64,000 nt of DNA from Sphingobacterium psychroaquaticum (GCF_900177625.1 NZ_FXAU01000006.1:248001-312000); one strand, 5' to 3'. Numbered from the stretch's first letter, positions 35,250 to 44,554 are shown. Made by a program: numbers and translations. The notes: a model not told the origin generated them from the letters alone.

Positions 35250-36176
35250 ATGATTAGGAATAATAAAGAATTTATTCCCGTGATGCTTATGCCCTTTTTT
35301 GAGGATAAGACTATAGACTACGGGGCGCTGGAATATCTTATCGAATTCTATTTAGAAGCGGGTGCAAAGGGCTTGTTTGCGAATTGCCTGTCGAGCGAAA
35401 TGTTCGAGCTTTCTAAGCAGGAGATGGTGGAGTCGGTATCCTTTATTGTACAAAAGGTGAACGGCAGGGTGCCAATCGTAGCGACAGGTACTTTCCCTGG
35501 GGCGATAGAACAACAGGCTGCATTTGTAAAGGAAATTTATGCGACAGGAATCCAGGCAGTAATTGTGATCACCAGTCTGCTGGCCAGCGAGCACGATAGT
35601 GAAGAAGTATTCAGGTCGAATGTGAAGCAATTATTGGCTTTAACAGATGATGTTCCTTTAGGATTTTATGAATGTCCTGTGCCTTACAAACGGGTCATCG
35701 ATCCGACGTTTCTCGGCGAACTGGTGCATACGGGGCGCATTACCTATCATAAGGATACTTCCCTAAATCTAGCAAACGTCCAGAAAAAAAATGAAGTAAC
35801 GGCGGACGTCGCTGATTTTGGTTTGTATGATGCATACATGGCGCATGCCGTTGCTACATTGAAGGCCGGATCAAGAGGGCTGTCCTGTATTCAAGGAAAT
35901 TATTTTCCGGAGTTGGTTGTGTGGTTGTGCAATAACTTTAACGACGATGTACAGCAAGATAAGGTGGACGAGGTACAGCAGTTTTTTATCGACAATATGG
36001 ATGTTATGCATTATGCCTATCCTGCGTCCGCAAAATACTACCTCCAAGGTACATACAGTTGGATGGGGACCACATGCAGACGAACTGATATTGAACCGTT
36101 AGATGAAGAAACAAAAATTAAACTTAATGAACTAAAAGATAGATATGATACATTAAAAATGAAAATTTTCCAATAG
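35250..36176 (+). CDS. Dihydrodipicolinate synthase/N-acetylneuraminate lyase-family aldolase (PUL D)
   Basis: A 308-residue TIM-barrel aldolase of the DHDPS/NAL family. The Schiff-base lysine is Lys168 in ITYHKDTS, and the conserved Tyr is Tyr140 in GFYECPVPY (the position of YNIP in sialate lyases). The usual GTTGE/GSTGE carboxylate-binding loop is altered to NCLSSE (about 45-50), closer to the variation seen among 2-keto-3-deoxy-acid aldolases. Members cleave or form 2-oxo-3-deoxy acids through a pyruvate enamine. With a pentose isomerase and ribulokinase in the operon, Kdo to pyruvate plus D-arabinose would connect all three enzymes. Other 3-deoxy-2-ulosonic or aldonic acids cannot be excluded. 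Confidence 0.86.
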   Translation: MIRNNKEFIPVMLMPFFEDKTIDYGALEYLIEFYLEAGAKGLFANCLSSEMFELSKQEMVESVSFIVQKVNGRVPIVATGTFPGAIEQQAAFVKEIYATGIQAVIVITSLLASEHDSEEVFRSNVKQLLALTDDVPLGFYECPVPYKRVIDPTFLGELVHTGRITYHKDTSLNLANVQKKNEVTADVADFGLYDAYMAHAVATLKAGSRGLSCIQGNYFPELVVWLCNNFNDDVQQDKVDEVQQFFIDNMDVMHYAYPASAKYYLQGTYSWMGTTCRRTDIEPLDEETKIKLNELKDRYDTLKMKIFQ

Positions 36177-36205
36177 AATGATAAACCACTTATAAAAGTA
36201 TAGTT

Positions 36206-39200
36206 ATGATAAACAAACTTAAAATTTTGATCCTGTTTGCGCTCGCTCTGGTAGCTTACCAGGGGAATGCACAGCAACAGATTACCGGACTGGTCAAAGA
36301 CCAAGCTACCGGTGGTGTTGTTATCGGCGCTACAATAGTAGGCGATAAAGGAGGGAAGACTAATTCGGATGGGCAAGGACGATTTAGTATTTCCTCGGGT
36401 AATACGACAATCGATGTAAGTTACGTCGGTTATCAATCGCAGCGTATCCGTTTGGATGGTCGCACGCATTACGATGTGCTTCTTGTTGCACAGGAAAGTG
36501 CACTGGAGGAGGTTGTGGTAATTGGTTATGGTACTTCTAAAAAATCAGATATAACGGGGAGTGTTAGCAGTCTGAATGAGAAGGACTTTAATAAAGGTGC
36601 AAATATTTCACCGGAGCAGTTGATCGCAGGTAAGGTATCGGGGGTGCAGGTGGTGCAAAGCAGTGGGGAGCCGGGAGGTGGTATTTCGGTGAATGTGCGC
36701 GGCGTCGGATCGGTGAACGCGGGTAATTCGCCTTTGTATGTTGTGGATGGATTTCCCATCGATAATTCTGCAACAGTAGGGGGAACCGGAGCGAATTTCA
36801 CAGGAATGAAATCGGCTAGAAATCCACTGAATGCCATAAACCCGAATGATATTGCGTCCATTGAGGTGTTGAAAGATGCTTCTGCTACGGCGATTTATGG
36901 TTCTAGGGGCGCAAATGGAGTGGTGCTTATCACCACGAAAAAAGGAAAGTCTGGCGGTTTGAACGTAAATTATGATGCGTATTACGGTGCGCAAAATGTA
37001 CAGCGTGACATTAAGATACTGTCAACCCAACAGTACAAAGATGTGATCAATGGCTTAATTGATGCGGGAGAGGGAACGGCCAGCCAACGTATTGGTGATA
37101 TCACGGAGGGAACAGATTGGCTAGCTCATATGTATTCCAAAAATGCACCGATACAGAACCATAATCTTTCATTTTCAGGGGGCAATGAAAATACAAAGTA
37201 CCATACGTCGCTTAACTATTTTGGGCAGGATGGCTTATTGATTAATTCGGACAATAAGCGGTACAGTGCACGTGTGAATCTGGAACATACGGCAGGTAAC
37301 TTTAAATTGGGGACCAATATTACGAGTTCCTATATCAAAGATAATTATGTCGCCAATGGTATGGATTTGAATGAGCGAGCAGGTATTATCTATGCGGCTA
37401 TTGCCTATGATCCAACCTTACCGATTTATAATGCCGATGGAACCTATAAACTATCTCCGGATATGAATATAGATAATCCCTTAGCAATTGCGAATGGGAA
37501 AACATCGCAATCAAATCTGTATCGCACGCTGGGCACGATCTACGGTGAAATGAAATTTCTCGAGGATTTTACCGCGAAGCTAAATGTTGGAGCCGATATT
37601 TCGAATCAACGCCGCGATACCTACGTCGATCGGCAAACGATCGAAGGACGCGCGAATGGAGGGATCGCTAGTATTTTACAGGGAACAAGCACCAGCTATC
37701 TCGGTGAGTTTACACTCGGGTATAAGAAGAGATTGGATATGCATGACTTGAATTTTTTGGTGGGTATTACCGGCCAACAGTTTAATGATGTCTCTTCTTC
37801 TTCTCAAGGTAGTGGCTTCTCTTCGGATGCTACAGGAACCAATAATATGGGGCTTGCGGATCCGACCAAATTTATTGTCACCAGTGGCCGTACGCGAAAC
37901 AGCCTTTTGTCTTACCTCGGGCGTGCTAATTATAATTTATACGATAAGTATTTGTTTACGGCATCGCTGCGTATTGATGGTTCATCTCGATTTGGAGCGA
38001 ACAATCGCTATGGCGTGTTCCCCTCTTTTGCTTTTGGATGGAAGCTGGAGGAAGAGGAATTTATCAAGCAGTTGGATTTCTTTAATACCCTGAAACTGAG
38101 AACCAGCTGGGGAAGAACCGGTAATCAAGAAATTGGAAACTACCAATCCATGTCTACTTATGGTGGAGGGCAGAAAGCGGTGATCGGAAACGCACAGGTT
38201 AGTACTACGACCCCTAGCCGTATTGCGAATCCCAATCTGAAATGGGAAACCTCAGAACAGTTGAACTTCGGTTTGGATTATGGGTTCCTGAAAAATAGAA
38301 TATCCGGTAGCATCGATGTGTTTTATAAAGATACAAAGGATATGTTACTAAATCTGGCGGTACCGCGCACGACAGGTTTCTCTACGATGATGACCAACGT
38401 GGGAGCAGTACGAAATTCGGGTATTGAGTTTTTGATGAATACCCGAAACATAGAAGGTGCGTTTAGTTGGGAAACGACTTGGAATTTTGCGTGGTTAAAA
38501 AATCTGGTGAAAGACCTGGGGACGAATACAATTATTTACAATGGTTCTGCGGGAGGAACGTCGAATGTATCCATTATCAAGGTGGGACAGCCGATGTATT
38601 CTTTTTACGGCTATGAGATCGATGGTATATGGCAGAAAAATGATGATTTTTCGGTAACTAAAGATCCGGTGGTAGCGGGTGATTTCAAATATAGAGACAT
38701 CAACGGTGATATGATTGTGAACGCCGATGATCGTGTGGTAATAGGAAACTCTTTTCCAAAGTATACGGCATCACTAACGAATAATTTTGACTATAAGGGC
38801 TTCAATTTAAATATCTTCATCGATGGGGTGTTTGGTGTTAATATGCTGAATAATAATTTGGTGGATACGTATTTTCCAGCAAACTTAAAACGAAACCGAT
38901 TAGCAGACCCAATGCTTAACCGATGGACTGCGGACAACCCCTCGACGGTATATCCTTCTTTTGTAAACCCGTTAAAACAAGGTAAGAAAGAGGTTAATTC
39001 GTATACGGTTGAAGATGCAAGTTATGTTCGGTTGAATACGGTGAAGTTGGGGTATACGATTCCGCTTCAAAATACGAAATATGTAAAAGGGATCAACCTG
39101 TATGTAGTCGGTCAGAATCTCGCTATTATCACCGATTATACGGGCTATGATCCTTCGATTAACCCAAATGGAAGCGGAGCTAGAATCGATTGGAATGCTT

Positions 39201-39247
39201 ATCCAACGGCGCGTACATTTATGTTTGGTATAAATTTAAACTTATAG
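36206..39247 (+). CDS. SusC/RagA-type TonB-dependent outer-membrane receptor without STN domain (PUL D)
   Basis: A 1013-residue SusC: signal peptide ending near GNAQQ, carboxypeptidase-regulatory-like domain (about 25-100), plug with VLKDASATAIYGSRGANG (about 218-236), barrel ending FGINLNL. Unlike the PUL B and C receptors it has no STN signalling domain, consistent with control by a cytoplasmic AraC regulator instead of an ECF/FecR relay. It follows the aldolase gene after 29 bp, so the catabolic and uptake genes probably share one transcript. It imports the released sugar or oligosaccharide with the SusD encoded next. Confidence 0.95.
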   Translation: MINKLKILILFALALVAYQGNAQQQITGLVKDQATGGVVIGATIVGDKGGKTNSDGQGRFSISSGNTTIDVSYVGYQSQRIRLDGRTHYDVLLVAQESALEEVVVIGYGTSKKSDITGSVSSLNEKDFNKGANISPEQLIAGKVSGVQVVQSSGEPGGGISVNVRGVGSVNAGNSPLYVVDGFPIDNSATVGGTGANFTGMKSARNPLNAINPNDIASIEVLKDASATAIYGSRGANGVVLITTKKGKSGGLNVNYDAYYGAQNVQRDIKILSTQQYKDVINGLIDAGEGTASQRIGDITEGTDWLAHMYSKNAPIQNHNLSFSGGNENTKYHTSLNYFGQDGLLINSDNKRYSARVNLEHTAGNFKLGTNITSSYIKDNYVANGMDLNERAGIIYAAIAYDPTLPIYNADGTYKLSPDMNIDNPLAIANGKTSQSNLYRTLGTIYGEMKFLEDFTAKLNVGADISNQRRDTYVDRQTIEGRANGGIASILQGTSTSYLGEFTLGYKKRLDMHDLNFLVGITGQQFNDVSSSSQGSGFSSDATGTNNMGLADPTKFIVTSGRTRNSLLSYLGRANYNLYDKYLFTASLRIDGSSRFGANNRYGVFPSFAFGWKLEEEEFIKQLDFFNTLKLRTSWGRTGNQEIGNYQSMSTYGGGQKAVIGNAQVSTTTPSRIANPNLKWETSEQLNFGLDYGFLKNRISGSIDVFYKDTKDMLLNLAVPRTTGFSTMMTNVGAVRNSGIEFLMNTRNIEGAFSWETTWNFAWLKNLVKDLGTNTIIYNGSAGGTSNVSIIKVGQPMYSFYGYEIDGIWQKNDDFSVTKDPVVAGDFKYRDINGDMIVNADDRVVIGNSFPKYTASLTNNFDYKGFNLNIFIDGVFGVNMLNNNLVDTYFPANLKRNRLADPMLNRWTADNPSTVYPSFVNPLKQGKKEVNSYTVEDASYVRLNTVKLGYTIPLQNTKYVKGINLYVVGQNLAIITDYTGYDPSINPNGSGARIDWNAYPTARTFMFGINLNL

Positions 39248-39249
39248 TT

Positions 39250-40722
39250 ATGAAGATTTTAAATAAATCCCTATTATATCTTGCTCTGTTGGGCGGAGCA
39301 TGTAGTGTTCAATCGTGCAATGATTTTTTGAAGGAAGAAGTATATTCTCAATTATCTCCTACGAATTACCTAAAGACTAAAGAAGGGTTGACTTCTGTCC
39401 TCTACGAAGGCTATGCTAAAGCGGCCAATATGAATAGTAATAATTCGATATATGTGTTAGGGCCACAGGAGTTCGCGACGGATGTATTATATCAAAGTGG
39501 CGATAATGTGGAAGCTACGATCCGAAATTTCAGAGACTTCAACTGGGATCCTACTATGGATTTTTTGATCCAGAATTGGGATTCGCCGTATCAGTGTGTT
39601 CGGAATGCTAATATCGTTTTGGAAAATATCGCGGCTTCTAATCTTTCTGATGAGGAGCGGAAATTATATGCGGCTGAAGCTCGTTTCTTGAGAGCGATCT
39701 CTTATTACAAGTTGTATTTCTTCTTTGGCCCAGTTCCCTTACGTACTTCAACGGACGAGGCTTTAAGTTTACCTCGGGCGACGGACGAGGTGATGACAAG
39801 TTTTATTGAGAGCGAATTGAAGGTTGCGGTTGCGGATCTACCTAATCCTGGTGCAGAAAAAGAAAAGTATAGGGCGCATAAAGCCGCTGCTCAAGGTTAT
39901 TTGGTCAAGTTTTACCTCAATACGAAGCAATGGCAAAAGGCTGCGGATACATCCGCTGAATTTATTAAGAATTTCAACTTTACTTTATTTGGGGAGTATA
40001 AAGATTTGTTTAAGGTAGAAAACGAAAACAATAAGGAGTATATTTGGGTGAGGCCTGCTATTGCTTCGTCTGATCGAGCTACAGCCAATAGCTGGAGTAA
40101 TGTTTCTTTCCCTGAGAATTTTAAATCGGCACCCCAAATCGGACTTACGTTTAAGTCGAGCTGGCTGAATTGGCCAAATGAGTTTAGGATTTATGATGAA
40201 TTCTATAATTCCTTTGAGGCAAATGATAAGCGAAAGAACTTGATGATTACGAGTTACATCAATAATGCGGATCAGACGGTAAACTTGTTGGGAACAGACA
40301 ATGTGCGATCGTTCAAGTACTGGCCGGATCAAAATCATGTCGGTGCGGCGCATGGTAACGATATTCCGGAAATCAGATTATCTGATATTTATCTTTCGTA
40401 TGCGGAGGCACTCAATGAGCTACAGTACCCGAACCAAGTGGCCTTTGATTACCTGAATTTGGTCCGTAAGCGGGCTGGATTATCTGATCTAACGAGTGTT
40501 GTGGTGACCAGTAAGGATATGTTCAGGGATCGGATTTTGGCGGAACGCGGGCATGAGTTTTATAACGAAGGGCATCGCCGGATGGATATGATCCGGATGG
40601 GTAAGTTTATCTCAGATGCGGTGCGAAGAGGAAAGAATGCGAGCGCGCACCATGTGGTGTATCCTATACCGCAGGTCGTTATTGATTCTGATGCTCAGAT
40701 TAAACAAAATACAGGTTTTTAG
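39250..40722 (+). CDS. SusD/RagB-family glycan-binding lipoprotein (PUL D)
   Basis: The ATG at 39250, 2 nt after the SusC stop, gives 490 residues with lipobox VQSCND (Cys near 23) and the SusD start NDFLKEEVYSQLSPTNYL. SusD hallmarks are EARFLRAISYYKLYFFFGP (about 140-158), EIRLSDIYLSYAEALNE and ERGHEFYNEGHRRMDMIRMG, ending IKQNTGF. It should be the surface lid of the PUL D SusC. An upstream in-frame ATG at 39190 lies inside susC and is rejected. Confidence 0.94.
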   Translation: MKILNKSLLYLALLGGACSVQSCNDFLKEEVYSQLSPTNYLKTKEGLTSVLYEGYAKAANMNSNNSIYVLGPQEFATDVLYQSGDNVEATIRNFRDFNWDPTMDFLIQNWDSPYQCVRNANIVLENIAASNLSDEERKLYAAEARFLRAISYYKLYFFFGPVPLRTSTDEALSLPRATDEVMTSFIESELKVAVADLPNPGAEKEKYRAHKAAAQGYLVKFYLNTKQWQKAADTSAEFIKNFNFTLFGEYKDLFKVENENNKEYIWVRPAIASSDRATANSWSNVSFPENFKSAPQIGLTFKSSWLNWPNEFRIYDEFYNSFEANDKRKNLMITSYINNADQTVNLLGTDNVRSFKYWPDQNHVGAAHGNDIPEIRLSDIYLSYAEALNELQYPNQVAFDYLNLVRKRAGLSDLTSVVVTSKDMFRDRILAERGHEFYNEGHRRMDMIRMGKFISDAVRRGKNASAHHVVYPIPQVVIDSDAQIKQNTGF

Positions 40723-40759
40723 GAGCTTGATATTAGAAAATTATAAAACTAGTTATATT

Positions 40760-41935
40760 ATGAAAAGATATTTTTTTATGTGCATCGTCCTTTTACTGGC
40801 TTTTAAAGACGGTTTTTCACAACAATTCTCTCACGTGCCGGGTACGGTAGTGCATTATCAGCCTGCGAGTACGCAAAAGTATATAGGTTCTCCCAGCTTG
40901 GTGATATTGCCGAATGGTGATTATGTGGCGTCTCACGATTTTTTTGGTCCACAGAGTTCCGAATGGCAACAGGCTGTAACGACAGTTTATCGGTCGAAGA
41001 ATAAAGGACGCAGCTGGAAGAAGGTGAGTGAAATCAATGGTGCTTTCTGGAGTTCTTTGTTTGTGCATAACGGGGAGCTGTATCTCTTGGGGCCAGATAG
41101 GCATCACGGTACCGTGCTTATCCGTAAATCTCTTGACGGCGGAAAGTCTTGGAGCAAGCCAACCAATAAAGAGAATGGGGTCATATTGACCGGCGAATTT
41201 CACTGTGCTCCGATGCCTGTCATTGAACATAATGGCCGGCTGTGGCGACCGATGGAGACGGCGCATGGCCCTGTGTTAAAATGGGGAGAGCGTTACGGTG
41301 CTATGGTGATGTCGGCAGCTGTGGATGCAGACTTGATGAATGCGAAATCATGGCAGACGAGTACTACGTTGTTTTTTGATAAAAGTTATCTTAATGGAAA
41401 TTTTACAGGTTGGCTTGAAGGGAATTTTGTCGTAGGTCCGGATAAGCAGCTATGGAATATGCTTCGTGTGGATGATAAGACGACGTTAGATGAGAAAGCT
41501 GCTATGGTGAAAATTTCTGGTGACGGTAAGGAGCTGAGCTTTGATCCGGTTAACGGGTTTATCCCATTTGATGGTGGAAGTAAGAAGTTTGTTATTAAGC
41601 ATGATGCGGAAAGCGGGTACTACTATACATTGACCAATTCAATTCCTGAGCGTTATAGACATGTTGATCCAAAACGCACGAACCCGGCGAGCTATAGAAA
41701 TGTGTTGATGCTTCGTAAATCGAAGGATTTGAAAAACTGGGAGGATGTACAGGTGATTTTAGAGCATAAGGATGTGGTGAACCATGGGTTTCAATATGTC
41801 GATTGGTTATTTGAGGGGAACGATATGATTGTTTTATGTAGAACAGCGTATAATGATGGTCAGGTTGATGCGAAAAATAACCACGATGCCAATTTCTTAA
41901 CGTTCCATCGGATAGAAGGATTTAGAAAACTGTAG
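40760..41935 (+). CDS. Sialidase-like BNR beta-propeller protein (PUL D)
   Basis: A 391-residue protein from ATG 40760, with a signal peptide ending near GFSQQ and a single propeller domain. Family motifs are GSPSLVILPNGD, FHCAPMPVIEHNGRLWR, TGWLEGNFVV, FDGGSKKFVI and GFQYVDWLFEG, with CRTAY and then HDAN near the end, and an Asp box RKSLDGGKSW. It is the fourth member of the family in the window and the only one directly linked to the catabolic genes, which makes it the best clue to what this enzyme family releases. The FRIP arginine is again absent. Frame starts upstream (40616) overlap susD and are rejected. Confidence 0.83.
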   Translation: MKRYFFMCIVLLLAFKDGFSQQFSHVPGTVVHYQPASTQKYIGSPSLVILPNGDYVASHDFFGPQSSEWQQAVTTVYRSKNKGRSWKKVSEINGAFWSSLFVHNGELYLLGPDRHHGTVLIRKSLDGGKSWSKPTNKENGVILTGEFHCAPMPVIEHNGRLWRPMETAHGPVLKWGERYGAMVMSAAVDADLMNAKSWQTSTTLFFDKSYLNGNFTGWLEGNFVVGPDKQLWNMLRVDDKTTLDEKAAMVKISGDGKELSFDPVNGFIPFDGGSKKFVIKHDAESGYYYTLTNSIPERYRHVDPKRTNPASYRNVLMLRKSKDLKNWEDVQVILEHKDVVNHGFQYVDWLFEGNDMIVLCRTAYNDGQVDAKNNHDANFLTFHRIEGFRKL

Positions 41936-41956
41936 ATTCACTAATTCATTTCAGAA

Positions 41957-43264
41957 ATGAACCTTTTATCACGATGTTTATTAGTTAGTTTTTTACCTTT
42001 TTGTTTTACAAGTTGTATGAATGAAGTTCAGGTTGTCGCTTTGACCCAATCGGCGGGAGGTCACACGATTCACCATAATAGTATTTTTTCTCCTGATGAT
42101 GAATGGATTGTTTTTGATGGTCGTAATGATGATACCAAAATCGGTGAAACATCAACCATAGGCATGGTTCATGTGAAGACGGGCGAGGAGAGAATGTTGT
42201 ATAAAACGAATAATCAAACAGTCTATGGGCCTGGTGTAGGTGCGGCCTCGTTTAGTCCGAAAGAAAATACGGTGTTGTTTATTCACGGGTTATATGATGC
42301 TGACGCGGTGAAACCTTATGATATGACCAGGCGTTTTGGCTTGGCCATTCATACAGATAAGCCCATGCAAGGCATACATATGGATGCCCGGGATGTGGTA
42401 AGTCCGTATAGGCCTGGATCGTTGCGTGGTGGTACACATTCGCACTGTTGGAGCAACGATGGACAGTTGATCAGTTTTACCTACAATGATGAGTTTGTAG
42501 ACCCTGATTTGCGTGTTGTTGGTGTGATGATTCCGGCGGACAAGGAGATTGTTGTTCCCGTTTCTAACGGGAATAATAATGGTACCTATTATTCGGCGAT
42601 TGTGAGTGATGTGGTGCGAGAACCAAAGTGGGGGTCGGATGAAATCTCGAAGGCATTTGATGAATGCTGGTTAGGAGGCAGTGGCCAGTTTACGATAGCT
42701 TTTCAGGGAAATACAAGAAATGAAAAAGGAGAGACCATAACAGAGATTTATACCGTAGGTATCGATCCTGAAATGATTCGAAAGGATGCGGCTGCGGTAG
42801 GTCGCGAAGGAGAGCGGCCACGTGTGCCTAATGGGGTTCGACAACATCGGTTGTCACGGACAGTCAAAGGACTCTCAGATTTGAGACATTGGTTACGTGC
42901 ATCTCCGGATGGAAGTTTTGTGTATGCATTGGCAAAGGATGATAAAGGACAAAATCAATTGGTACAATGTGAGGTGTCGACTGGGGAGTTGACGTATATA
43001 TCACGTTTTGATTTTTCCATTTCCTCTCCAATCAATATCAGTTATCAAGGCGATAAAATTACTTTTGTAGCGAATAATAACGTATATGTGTTTTGGCTGA
43101 AGTCGAAGAAACTCGAGAAGTTAACGTCTAATTCCGTTACGGATTTGAAGATCGTTGGTGTTCCGGTTTTTTCCAGGAAAGACGATAAGATTGCCTTTAA
43201 TCAATTTGTAGCAGAAAAAGAGTCTGAATATATCCAGATTAAGCTGATTAATCTTGTTGATTAA
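41957..43264 (+). CDS. DUF3748/YidR-like beta-propeller lipoprotein (PUL D)
   Basis: The 435-residue protein has a lipoprotein signal (lipobox FTSCMN, Cys near 20) and a TolB-like propeller that resembles E. coli YidR: an early DEWIVFDGRNDD (YidR has DSQWLVFDVR), VLFIHGLYDAD, DVVSPYRPGSLRGGTHSH, ISFTYNDEF and GSDEISKAFDECWLG. YidR has no established function. Here it is exported, lies 21 bp after the sialidase-like gene and ends PUL D, so it probably acts on or binds the same glycan. No catalytic residues can be assigned. Confidence 0.85.
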   Translation: MNLLSRCLLVSFLPFCFTSCMNEVQVVALTQSAGGHTIHHNSIFSPDDEWIVFDGRNDDTKIGETSTIGMVHVKTGEERMLYKTNNQTVYGPGVGAASFSPKENTVLFIHGLYDADAVKPYDMTRRFGLAIHTDKPMQGIHMDARDVVSPYRPGSLRGGTHSHCWSNDGQLISFTYNDEFVDPDLRVVGVMIPADKEIVVPVSNGNNNGTYYSAIVSDVVREPKWGSDEISKAFDECWLGGSGQFTIAFQGNTRNEKGETITEIYTVGIDPEMIRKDAAAVGREGERPRVPNGVRQHRLSRTVKGLSDLRHWLRASPDGSFVYALAKDDKGQNQLVQCEVSTGELTYISRFDFSISSPINISYQGDKITFVANNNVYVFWLKSKKLEKLTSNSVTDLKIVGVPVFSRKDDKIAFNQFVAEKESEYIQIKLINLVD

Positions 43265-43266
43265 AC

Positions 43267-43306
43267 AAAAAAAGAAGGTGTCCCAAAAGGCACCTTCTTT
43301 TTTTGT
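43267..43306 (+). terminator. Bidirectional terminator between PUL D and the methyltransferase gene
   Basis: AAAGAAGGTG (43271-43280) pairs with CACCTTCTTT (43291-43300), with an A-run before and a T-run after, so it can end transcription from both convergent genes. Confidence 0.9.
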
Positions 43307-43340
43307 CTGTATAAGGATTTTACTATCTTTTTATTTCGTC

Positions 43341-44528
43341 TTACCCTTCCAAGCCTGTTAACCGCTCCAGGTGGTGGTATCCGATGCCGAAGAACGATTT
43401 GCTGGTACGGATCTTTTCGCGGATCTCTTGCTGACGTTGCGGCGTTATGGTCTTTTTAACGCCTACAACGAGGACATTCTTTGGTGTATGTGCATCTGAT
43501 ACAAACTGGAAAACCTTGGTTTGATACCCGTGATATTCGAGGATTAAGGCCCGCAAGCCATCGGTTACCATCTCTGCCTGCCGCTCCAAGAAGATGCCAT
43601 GCTGCAAGAGAAAGTCGAGCTCATTTTGTTTTTTGGAGGCTTCCATCTCCCGACGGATCTGTTTATGGCAACACGGCGCCACAACAATCAGCTCGGCTCC
43701 ATGTTGTATCCCTTTGAAAATGGCATCGTCGGTAGCGGTATCGCAGGCATGCAGCGCAATCAAGACATCAATAGCGCCTACAGGCTGGTAGTCTTCTATC
43801 GTGCCTTGCACAAACGAAAGTTTGGTAAAGCTCGAGTCGGCCGCAATCTGGTTACAGAGCGTCACTAAATCGTCTCGGTATTCTACCCCGATGACCGAAG
43901 CCTCTTTGTTCAGTTCATGGCGAAGGTAATCGTATAGCGCAAACGTAAGGTATCCTTTGCCTGCCCCCATATCGACAACCTGTAAGGGGCGCTCACTCGG
44001 AAGCTCCTTGAGCATGCTGCTTAACAGTTCAATATAATGATTGATCTGCTTCCACTTGTCTTGTGCATTCTTGAATACATTTCCTTCCGCATCTGTCAGC
44101 CGCAACGCTTGTAGGTAAGTCTTGCCAGTGGCTTGAAGCTTGCGGCTCTTTTCCTTATCGTGGCTGTGGCTTTCTGCTTTCAGCTGGGTTGGTTTTTCCC
44201 GTTTGGTAAACCAATCTCCTTTATTACTGAGCTGTGCGCTGAGGTTTTCCTCCGTGGTGAAGAGTGTGGCTGCCCGGAAGCCCGAGGCATCAAGCTGGCT
44301 TTCCACTGCCGCTATGCCTTCAGCTATGCTGTAGTTCTTGGTGATATCGCGCGTCTTGTAGCGATAGGTAAACGATAGTTTTAATTCCCGTTTGATCAAA
44401 ACTGCTTTGACATAAAGATTCTTCAGCTCGTTCTCGGAACCTTTGTAATTACCCAACGATAGTTTTACGAAGGTCTTTGCCTGCAAGCTTTGTTGCACTT
44501 GTGCTATAAACGTAGAAAAATGATCCAT
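43341..44528 (-). CDS. Class I SAM-dependent methyltransferase (Methyltransf_32 type)
   Basis: A 395-residue protein from ATG 44528. The SAM-binding motif VVDMGAGKGYLTFALYDYL lies near the middle, followed by VIGVEYRDD (motif II) and VLIALHACDTATDDAI with VVAPCCHKQIRRE (motif IV region with a CC-H pair), the signature of the Methyltransf_32/METTL25-like group. Such proteins are thought to methylate RNA or translation proteins; the target is unknown. The frame is open to 44684, but a TAnnTTTG promoter element at 44547-44554 lies inside that extension, so the shorter start is preferred. Confidence 0.87.
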   Translation of the reverse strand: MDHFSTFIAQVQQSLQAKTFVKLSLGNYKGSENELKNLYVKAVLIKRELKLSFTYRYKTRDITKNYSIAEGIAAVESQLDASGFRAATLFTTEENLSAQLSNKGDWFTKREKPTQLKAESHSHDKEKSRKLQATGKTYLQALRLTDAEGNVFKNAQDKWKQINHYIELLSSMLKELPSERPLQVVDMGAGKGYLTFALYDYLRHELNKEASVIGVEYRDDLVTLCNQIAADSSFTKLSFVQGTIEDYQPVGAIDVLIALHACDTATDDAIFKGIQHGAELIVVAPCCHKQIRREMEASKKQNELDFLLQHGIFLERQAEMVTDGLRALILEYHGYQTKVFQFVSDAHTPKNVLVVGVKKTITPQRQQEIREKIRTSKSFFGIGYHHLERLTGLEG

Positions 44529-44546
44529 ATCCCAAAAATTGATGGG

Positions 44547-44554
44547 CAAAGATA
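44547..44554 (-). promoter_or_regulatory. -7 promoter element of the methyltransferase gene
   Basis: On the minus strand the sequence TATCTTTG matches the Bacteroidota -7 consensus TAnnTTTG. It ends 18 nt before the chosen ATG at 44528. No clear -33 TTG is visible. Confidence 0.5.

Noticed and set aside
40616..40759. Upstream start of the PUL D sialidase-like gene
   Set aside because: It would overlap the end of susD and hide the signal peptide that begins at ATG 40760.
13100..41935. Naming the four BNR propellers as GH33 sialidases
   Set aside because: Asp boxes are present but the FRIP arginine is missing and the shared motifs are different, so only a sialidase-like fold is claimed.
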